Assembly: GCA_026874595.1 (NCBI GenBank)
Contig: CM049306.1
Location: 57,914,019-57,978,018, forward strand
Source of the DNA: Sipunculus nudus
Lineage: Eukaryota > Annelida > Sipuncula > Golfingiida > Sipunculidae
Direction of reading: 5' to 3'
Length of the DNA: 64,000 bases
A model generated the notes under the pieces. That model made no database searches and was not told the DNA's origin. It saw only the letters and a list, made by a program, of their open reading frames with translations. Positions 55,759 through 64,000 of this stretch are shown here, one piece after another. Made by a program: the position numbers and the translations under genes. How positions within the stretch are numbered: position 1 is the first letter of the stretch; every line of letters begins with the position of its first letter.

Positions 55759-55759
<1 letters not shown>
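55641..55759 (+). repeat. 119-bp arm of an inverted repeat (left)
   Basis: It begins TGATCGAGATAGAAAGTCTG and ends ATTAGGTATCTGA. It is repeated in inverted orientation at 56049-56167 with no difference that I could see. The second MITE copy and two TA tracts lie between the arms. Confidence 0.85.

Positions 55760-55815
<56 letters not shown>
55760..55815. repeat. (TA)n microsatellite
   Basis: A pure TA run of about 25 units directly before MITE copy 2. A matching TA run of about 23 units follows the MITE at 55997-56045. Confidence 0.9.
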
Positions 55816-55818
<3 letters not shown>

Positions 55819-55995
55819 CAGTAGAACCTTCGAATTACGGACACGAACGGGACCGGACATTTTGTCCGCAGTAGAGAGGTGGCCTTAGTAAAAAGGTTAC
55901 AGATTTCGGGACCTACTTTCAAGGGACTGTCCGTAGGTGGCCGTAAATAGGAGGTGCCCTTATTACAGAAGTGCCCGTCAGGAGAGGTTGCACTG
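55819..55995. mobile_element. 177-bp pogo-like MITE, copy 2
   Basis: The same 177-bp element as at 55440, in direct orientation, 379 bp downstream. Embedded in TA tracts and enclosed by the 119-bp inverted repeat. Confidence 0.75.
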
Positions 55996-56048
<53 letters not shown>

Positions 56049-56049
<1 letters not shown>

Positions 56050-56167
56050 CAGATACCTAATCATTTAGAACAGGATATGTATTATCTCATGCTTTCAATT
56101 CATTATGGCCTAAACTAAACTTTTCCAAGCATGGCCGTCCAGGTATACAGACTTTCTATCTCGATCA
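56049..56167 (-). repeat. 119-bp arm of an inverted repeat (right)
   Basis: Reverse complement of 55641-55759. The near-perfect identity of the arms points to a recent event, gene conversion or an assembly effect. Confidence 0.85.
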
Positions 56168-56169
56168 CC

Positions 56170-57750
56170 TGATTAAGCCTAGTTCAATATCTATTATTTA
56201 GCTATTATTTTAAGAATGAAAACAAGAGAAAACTTTTGTCACCTACATATGAAGGTGTAGAGTAACGAATGGCTGATATGTTCATATTTTTATGCGGGGG
56301 GGGGGGGGCATGGCCCCCTGCGACACCCCGCTGGATGCGCCCCTGATGCAGACGTCCAAACTTGGGTAAAGAAGCTCGAAAAAGTAACAAAGTCTTCATT
56401 TAACACCTCCAATCAAAAACTCGAAGCCCCGTATGTTTATTAAAGTGACCTCGCTTAAAGTTGATTTGCATATTTGCATATTAAGGGAAAAGTTCAGGGC
56501 ATATTTGCTGACTCACTTGACTTGATGAAACAATACAAAAAAACTTGATGTCCTTATTTACTCTAAGATGATGTTTGATTGATTATCTAATTTTGATGGC
56601 CTGCAGACTGGCAGGCGAGAGAAGCAACCGAGACTTTCAGGCAAGCATTGCAAGTGAACAGCCTTTTCAAAACACAGTAGAATGTTTCTATCACATGTAC
56701 TGTGAATTCACGACATCTCGTGATCCAGGTCACCACGTAGATTAAAGAAAAAAAATCCTTTATACCTGTTGTGAAATATTGCTAAAAGCTGAGAGTAATA
56801 AAGGTATTCGTTTAATATGAGGTGCATGTGGTCACTTTGAATAAATGCTTATCACTGAGATAGGGGTACTAACCCTAACCCTTGAAAGACGGAAAATCAT
56901 CGCAGATTGTAAAAAAAAATGGATAATGCCATTGATGTATTGATGCCAGGCAAATGGAAGGGTTCCCCCCAGTTTCGATAACAAAGACAAACCTGCGCAT
57001 GCGTGGGACACAATCTTCCTGAAAACTATGATAAAAATTCGAATACGCAAGCAGACAGGCGCAGCAAATAAACGCATTAAAAAGGACAAGGCACCATGTC
57101 CAAAACAACTATTTCCTTTTATTTCCTGCAGTTATCGTGCTAATCGAGTCCCATTGTAGCTTATCACAGAGCAGAACATCGTAAACAACACAGCGTGTGA
57201 GGTTTTAAAGCAGACCCTCCAGAGTTCTGACTATTTTTCATCACAGTTTGATATGCATCGCGAACCAAATGATTGTCCTTTGCACGAAAACGACAGTTAT
57301 TAGGTTTTGCGTCGATTTCTTCCTATTATCGGACCAACGACGGATGGTTTTCCTGGAGCTCGGTAAGTTGTGCTTTGTAAATCTCGGCGATTACGCAGGC
57401 CACGATTACTTAGTCGATACTTGGTCTTTGTTGGACTTCCGTTAGGGGTACCACCACAGCAAAAACGACCTGCGTCACAGACTCGTTAACCTGCGCTGAT
57501 GGAGTACTTGCTTCGTTGGCAACGAATATGAACTAGAAGTCCCCCACCCTCGGCCATCATTTCGCCAAAGGTCTGGTCAGAAGGGCCTGCCTTGGCTATT
57601 TAATAAAAAAATAATTTATTTTGAATTCTGTTGAAATTTGGCAATGTAAAAAAAATACATTGGCGAACCAGTCCGGAAAAGTAAGCTGGAATGACGGAAT
57701 GCAAGAGTTTTAGAAATCCGATTGAATCCGTAAATAATAAAGCAATATTT
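56170..57750. other. No gene seen
   Basis: It includes a run of G at 56297-56307 within a repeat-like GGATGCGCCCCTG context. Open frames at 56832-57108 look hydrophobic, but the better one has no ATG in frame and neither fits the receptor phase, so no exon is proposed. Confidence 0.45.
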
Positions 57751-57751
57751 T

Positions 57752-58054
57752 TAGCTCAGCTGACTTTTTAATCTGGGTTCTCTAAGATTAAGGTCACTGT
57801 GACATACCTTCTCCGAGTTACGGCAGACGCTATGACTCCCTTGAGTTTAAATTCAGCCTGTCAGGTTTCAATAAGGGCCCATGAATGCAACAGGAAAGTA
57901 ATCCGAGGACAGCGTCTATCTGCAGAGAGATTTTTGTGGCAAGGGGACGTGTATTGACAAAGTTCAGAGCTGAGCAACCCTTCCTTTGGCCACAACCTAT
58001 CAAATGATATTAGTATGACAAACTGCTGAGCGTCATGGCCCATGGGCCAATAAG
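57752..58054 (-). repeat. Short copy of the CATGACGCTCA...AGCTCAG repeat, reversed
   Basis: On the minus strand it begins GGCCCATGGGCCATGACGCT and ends AAAAGTCAGCTGAGCTAAAA, with GTCACAGTGACC before the end. Same termini as 25945-27315 and 29728-30103. Confidence 0.65.
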
Positions 58055-58059
58055 TTTCA

Positions 58060-59370
58060 CAATGTCTCAACCCGAAAGATAATTGTCCAGGTTATAAATA
58101 ACGATCAGTTAAATGCTGATGATTGTTTGTTTGGTGTCATTATAGAATGCCACTATCAAAGTGAGTTTGGCAATTATGTGAGACAATATGAAATGGAGGC
58201 AACATATTGCAGAACCCAAAAGTCATTAGTGAAAAAATATATATATTTGTTCATATTATTCAGATCGTCAATTGTTTACTTCTGTGATGATTAATTAAGT
58301 ATGAACTTTCAAGACTTAACAATGTCTCGGACTAACGCACTTAAGCAACATACAAAAGCTCGACCAAAGAGTGTTGGCAACATAAGAAGCACGTCTCTTT
58401 TCTTCCCTCTCTTTTGGTTACATATCAATGTGTAAATGTAAGCAACCTATGAATAATTACGCACACTAGGTCTTTTTCACGGACATCTGCATTGCTCGCC
58501 TGCAGTGTTCAGATCTAAATTAACAGGTTAATTGGGATTTTGTCAAGGAAAAGTAAACACAAGCCAATGCCATGTCAAGGGAAAATAATTACAGGGCTAG
58601 GGTAGATTTTTATCATTTAGGATATAGAAAAATATGACTTTTTTGCAACAACATTGTGTATCGAACCCGAACATTTAGTGCCATTCGTCTCCTGCAGGTG
58701 TCACTGGTTAGTGGGAAAAATAAATAGCAGCTCTCCAGCAACCTTACTTTATTGAAAAGTTAGGCCATACCTGTCAAAAGTCGGAATGCATGGGTTCATT
58801 GTACAACTCTCATGATTGATTTTCTATATTTTGATATAAAAGTGTGCATTGATAATTACAGTAATTCCTGAAATATTAAGGTCTTTTACGTATGCAAACC
58901 CATAAACCGACTGCTTTTTTTCAACGAAATGTAATGTACATTTTATATTCTATATTTGATTAAATCAATTCAAACTAATTCAGTATATCAATAAACTAAG
59001 AAACTGAATATTAAATATGATATAAAGCCTACCATTTATTATATTAAATGATTCGCAATTTGTCTCTTATTTTTTCTTGCTTTAAAGAATGCATATGCAT
59101 ATGCATTAATCTTAAATGCCACTTTTTGTGGCATATTTGTAGAAAAGCGTCATGGCAGTTTGACTCAAAGGGAGTATTAAAACACAGGTTGCACCACCAA
59201 ATGCTTATTTTCACATTGGCTATTTGCACAGTATATCTGCAGATTTGGTAAGCGTAGCTTTCAACGAACGGAATAAAACACAGGTAAAATGTATCACATT
59301 TAGTAAAATTGTACATGGCGCATCATGTCTCAGGAATTAAAGGTCTTCAAGAACTCTCTCTCTCTCTCTT
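58060..59370. other. No gene seen
   Basis: AT-rich unique-looking sequence; neither strand shows a supported exon. Confidence 0.45.
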
Positions 59371-59375
59371 AATAT

Positions 59376-59393
59376 ATAATTCACAGGAATGGT

Positions 59394-59445
<52 letters not shown>

Positions 59446-59496
59446 CATAAATATAAATATATATATATATATATTCTCCTCTCCCTCTCTTTATAT

Positions 59497-59562
<66 letters not shown>

Positions 59563-59579
59563 CCATTCCTGTGAATTAT
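59376..59579. repeat. TA-rich hairpin with 20-bp perfect arms
   Basis: ATAATTCACAGGAATGGTCA at 59376-59395 is perfectly inverted at 59560-59579. Between them lies about 165 bp of TA and TATC microsatellite, itself palindromic. The open frame of I-Y repeats across it is not a gene. Could be a TA-rich MITE whose ends are the 20-bp arms. Confidence 0.8.
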
Positions 59580-59639
59580 TGAATTATTTGGCTGGACAGA
59601 GAAGATGTTTATATTAAGGGACGAAAGAGGCCTAAATCA

Positions 59640-60000
59640 CTAGATTCCCTGGTAAAAATAGGTCGATTCAGGTGACACCACCGAAATTTCAAATATGGGT
59701 AATGAGACAAACATTTGAATATACTTTGGTGATGACAGCGCCTGCAGTTTCTGAGATATTAATGTTAGCATGCCTGATGGACCAAATGAACAAAAGTTCA
59801 GCTTCATGAACAAAAGCAACCAAATGTGATCATTCGATAAAACTTGTCTCTGTGATCATTTTTAAAAGAAATATTAAACAATTTGGCTGAACTAGTTTTT
59901 ATTCAAGAAAAATGAAAGTTGATACAGGTGGCGCCACAAATACTTCAATCCCACAAGGTCTGACATATGACCTGACATATGTTTGTATAAAAGTGATTCT
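59640..60000 (-). repeat. Reverse fragments of the 11.66-13.9 kb repeat family
   Basis: Sequence such as GTGATGACAGCGCCTGCAGT, GGTGGCGCCAC and CAATTTGGCTGAACTAG, read in reverse, resembles the TTTCTGAGATTG, GGTATTGGTGGCGCC and CAGCCAAATTG parts of the family at 11672-12115. Diverged; boundaries approximate. Confidence 0.45.
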
Positions 60001-60709
60001 ATAACTTCTGCCATTCCTGAGAAATATAGCATGGGTCAACGTATGGGTGAAATCACATGTTCTTCTAAAGGACAACACAATTCAATCAAATACCAGTATA
60101 TTTGGTTTCCTTAAAATTGATGTCATAAATGTCATATATACCAGTTGAAAACACTTAAAACTGACAAACTGATTGATATACTCCGGCGGCGCTCGTGTTC
60201 GGATTACGTGTAAAGATTAATGGAAACGTCAATAAAATGTACAGGTTGAGGGGGGGGGGGGGCTAGAATAAAAAAATTGCAATTTGATTTTACTCATTCC
60301 TGTTGGAATATCATTTTAAAGTCATATGGATAAAGTACCTCTTATAAAAAGGACAGATGTGACTCATCACATCAACATTGAAACATGAAAATATAAATAT
60401 AAGGCAAACCGATACCTCTCTATAATCGATTTTATACTCAAATTACTCTGCTGATTTAATAGTTTATCTTTTCATCGTCGGCGAGGACAAATACGTTCAA
60501 CAATGTGTTCCCCTACGAAAATTTGAACGGATATATACAGCCCAAAAGCCTCCCCGCCTTTCTGGATCCGCCACTGCATGCAGACCACGCATATAGAGTA
60601 CGCACTAATGGAAAACCAACTTGACTCGAGACATCCTTGACCTTTACCCTAAATAACAATATACACATCATTTCACATCGCTTGGTTATCCTAATAGCAA
60701 GAAAGACTG

Positions 60710-60731
60710 ATAAAAAAAAAAAAAAAAAAAA
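60710..60731. repeat. A-rich homopolymer
   Basis: An uninterrupted run of about 20 A starting after GATA at about 60711. Could be a poly(A) relic, but no retroposed gene body was recognised upstream. Confidence 0.7.
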
Positions 60732-61411
60732 TAGAGTGTCATTAATTTATACTGATCAGTCACAACAAAACTCATTATATTTGCTACAACAAATATTTTT
60801 CTTTCTATATTGAGCGTGAATAATCATTTTTATAAGTCTATTATTGCAGAGTGACAGAACGTCACAAATATTACACCGATCTTTCCCCTTTAAATGGAAT
60901 TGCAAGATTTGTTGTGCTTGTTAATTTCAAAGCGCGAGAAGTTTAAGCCTTGGTCAAACTGTCACGTATCTCACCACAGAACATCACGGACTGGCTGGTG
61001 ATCTGTTTATAATTCCTAGTGAACCGTAGGGAATCGTAGAGAATCCGTGGCTTTATCCGTCGTCATCCGCCGTGATCCTTGCTGACTGTTTTTGGTCCGT
61101 CAAACTCCACGGAAGTTTTGAAATGTTCAAAACTTCCTTGGTGCTGACACGGATTAGCCCATCCGGGGTAAGACCGCGGAGCTACCGCCATGCATTTGCC
61201 GTAACGCCAACGTGCTTGCCCGTTCATGTGCCTACTACTTCCGTACATGCGTACGTCGTTGGACGGGGTCTTCCTTGGTTGGTCGTGGAGAGCCGGAGTG
61301 CCATACGGACAGGCGGGTCGCGAGAGGATTGCACCATGATCAGTCGTGCTTGGAGAAAACTGTTAAATTACATTATTTTACAGTGTTGTTCATCCATAAC
61401 CCCTTTAGGAA

Positions 61412-61512
61412 AGACCTGGACCTGTCTTGAGTTACCATAGCAATCGAATGTTTAGCACGACAGTCTGGATACTGAAACGCAACTTTACTTCGTCTTCAAG
61501 ACTGGTTTGAGC
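61412..61512 (+). repeat. Dispersed repeat fragment shared with 41980-42090
   Basis: GACCTGGACCTGTCTTGAGT, then AGCAATCGAATGTTTAGCAC and CTTCAAGACTGGTTTGAGC match the other copy with moderate divergence. Confidence 0.6.
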
Positions 61513-61519
61513 ACTAGGT

Positions 61520-64000
61520 TTTTCTTTTAAATCATGCACTCCTGGATCTTGATCTGGTAAAATGCGTTCCTATTTCTCTGCTGTTCTATTTATTTCACCA
61601 CACATTTTTACACACACAAAAAATTATCGATCGACCCTAAACTGCCGTATCCTGCACAAATGTGCATGTATATACACCAAACTTTTATATGGTCAGTCAT
61701 CGGCTACATTATATAAGACCGGAGGGTCCATTTACCCACCATCCGTCTATATAGGCGCAATTGCCTGTAGACGGTGAGACAACTTTACGTGACAAGAAAC
61801 ATAGCAGTCAGGTATCACCACTGTCTCTGTATGGTACTTGTTTAATTATGTTTATATATGTTTTACACTGAATAAGATTTGTGGAACTGTGGAGAAAATT
61901 GTTTTTATAATGAAAATATTATTATTCATTTCCAGGTTTACTATAATGCTATTCCTATCACTGTAGATTGTTTACAGCGTTTGATTCGAGGACGGAGGAT
62001 GTGAGAGATGTAAGGAATTTCTTTAATAAAGTTTGTACTGGAGGTCGGGATGAACCAAAAAAAACTTCAGCATCAATTCCGTGCACCTTACGTGAGAAAT
62101 AGCAGTCAGTAACACCACATATCCTTCGAGCTTAGAGCTGTAAACACCAGTGACCATCTTGGATAAAGAGGAATTGATTATCCCAAAACTCTAAAATAAC
62201 TACTTTAATGGAATTATTATGTGATCATTATTGAGAAATGACAATTCATATGTACTTCTCGACTCAACTGATGCTAGAGACACTAAATATGTTTTTCAAT
62301 ATGGCGTTGGCGGCCATATTAATCATCGGGATCCACCGTAGTTAGCCGTCACTTGTAAGAGGGTCATATATGTCTATTTTCCTCTAATATGACCCTTGCT
62401 GTCAAACCCATCATGGAAAAATTGTACAAACAAAGATGTCATATGACCCTACTAAAGTGGTTGAGTGACCTTACTCTATTTATGTCCAATATTTGCTCCT
62501 ATTACTTCAGTGTAATGTCGAATCGAAAACAAATGGAGTCGGGGTTCAAGCTGATCACGTTGACTCCAGCAGACTTAGGACCGCATCAGCTGCCTCACCG
62601 AAGAAGAAAAGTTAGATTCCATGCAGGTATTGGTGAAGCGATGCCTGTATATGAGTATAACAGCTATAGATGCCACTCTAAGGCATCCACGACGCATTTA
62701 CAGAGTAGCTCAAGATCGCCTGATAACGAGGACAAGACGAGAGGTCGCACGAGACAGCAAAGCTGCAGCACCAACGCCTAGTATAAGCGGTGAACGCCTG
62801 AACACCTCAGCCACCAGCATGCAGACAGTTTGGCGCATGACTAGCACCTTTACAACGAAATCTTACAGAGTGATCTTTGTTTTCTTCATAAGCCGTTTAG
62901 TGTAATGTCTGACAGTGAAACGGTCAAATCGTACTGGATCGATGAAATGGAGGCAAGGCTACGAAGACCCATCTAGGCTCTTATCCATTAGGAGATAAGA
63001 AAAAAATTACTATATATAACGACCTCAAAAGAGATGAATAAACTGTCCCTTGAAATAAATATTCTCTTTTTGCATTTGAAAATTAAATATAATCATTACA
63101 GATCTGCAGATCTGTAGTGTACCGTAATAAAAAAAATATACGGCACATTTATCTGTATCTCATTTTGTGCCCAAATACTTGAAGCGCCAAATACAATTAC
63201 TGCAATAAAAAATATATAAATACATTTACGCACGGACGTCGCGGAAGGGACAATGATGAGTTTGATCATCAGTTTCATTGGGGTCATTTGGAACAGGCCT
63301 CGCGGTAACAATAACATTTACTTAATAAATTAGATTCAGACTTTGGCCGGTATCAAATTAGACGCGTCCCTCCAGATACATCAAGAATCAATAGAGTTTC
63401 TCGACTGAATGTAGACGGAAAATAGACGAAACAACCAACTAAATAGAGAAAATACATTTACAGTTTTCTGATTTTAGTAAAATCATCTTATCATCGTTTT
63501 GAGATTTAACACAGTGCTAAAATAGAAGTATATACGTACACACATACGTACTTATACGTAATAAAAAGAACTTTGTAACACACACATATATATATGTGTG
63601 TATTAAATTATCTTTTATATTGCATACATTTTCAGGCACCAACAGCCACGTTTTTACGTTGATAATACTAACAGAAAGTTACCAAAGTTACCGAAGTTCA
63701 CACTCTTCTCCGGAGGAAGGGAGGCTTTTAGGGGTGGTTGAGTTTCGTCAGTATGTGGGTCATCAATTTGTGTGGGTGGACTTCCTCAGGAACCCAAGAG
63801 CGTAAAAACCATCGAATGCATATTTTTCTTATTCTTTCTTGCTTCTATCCGTGTTTGCACCAGATCTCAAATATGGCTGATATAAAAAAACTGATCTTTT
63901 TTCCAACAATATTAATCATAGGTTACAGATTTGCACAGGATATTTATTTTTTGCCTTGAATCTATAAGATCGAACACTCAGAAACTGATTTACCATTATC
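61520..64000. other. No gene seen to the window end
   Basis: Short overlapping frames at 62389-62905 have a basic, arginine-rich composition but no recognisable transposase or other domain. The rest is AT-rich. The missing 5' exons of the receptor may lie here or beyond the window; none could be supported. Confidence 0.4.

Noticed and set aside
56875-57108. Minus-strand hydrophobic frame considered as the signal-peptide exon of the receptor
   Set aside because: No ATG in that frame (it opens at TTG right after a stop), and no good phase-1 donor except a weak one at its very end.
59309-59617. Plus-strand open frame of I-Y repeats
   Set aside because: Translation of TA/TATC microsatellite between inverted arms.
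62389-62905. Arginine-rich overlapping frames considered as a Tc1-type transposase N-terminus
   Set aside because: No helix-turn-helix or DDE motif could be aligned with confidence; two frames share the region, neither looking conserved.
1-64000. tRNA, rRNA, CRISPR arrays, bacterial operon or prophage features
   Set aside because: None visible; spliced genes, microsatellites and MITEs show eukaryotic nuclear DNA.

Overview
The window is 64 kb of AT-rich, intron-rich metazoan nuclear DNA. It has GT-AG introns (one GC-AG), short exons, abundant MITE-like repeats, minisatellites, TA and CA microsatellites and long G/C homopolymers. Gene content and repeat style suggest a lophotrochozoan, most likely a bivalve mollusc; that is inference, because no species marker gene is present. 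I saw no tRNA, rRNA, CRISPR or prokaryotic feature.

Left part, + strand (about 2.18-9.34 kb): a seven-exon gene that splices into an open frame of about 507 residues. It has about 12 ankyrin repeats followed by a C-terminal SOCS box, the layout of ASB proteins, which are substrate receptors of Cullin-5/Elongin-BC ubiquitin ligases. Intron 3 carries a minisatellite of exactly fifteen 31-bp units that ends 42 bp before exon 4.

Middle, no gene (9.34-19.65 kb): MITE-like elements, long degenerate tandem repeats (11.66-15.3 kb) and unique AT-rich DNA. The two main genes converge on this stretch tail to tail.

Right part, - strand (52.9 down to 19.65 kb): the 3' fourteen coding exons of one very large adhesion G-protein-coupled receptor. 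All splice phases agree and give 2,377 residues in one frame: 43 EGF-like domains (18 of an unusual [YF]-[ND]-P-C type, then 25 Notch-like calcium-binding type), one hormone-receptor domain, a GAIN domain with GPS, seven transmembrane helices and a cytoplasmic tail of about 130 residues. Thirty-six EGF domains lie in or start in a single 4.19-kb exon. The GPS keeps the cleavage tripeptide HLT but has lost two of its four cysteines. Start codon and signal peptide were not found; they lie in the 53-64 kb region unrecognised, or beyond the window.

Far right (53.3-64 kb): no convincing exon. It holds a 177-bp pogo-like MITE in two nearly identical copies, one enclosed by a 119-bp inverted repeat, a TA-rich hairpin near 59.4 kb and other dispersed repeats.

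The two genes have no evident joint function. The main biological interest is the Notch-like ectodomain joined to an adhesion-GPCR signalling module.
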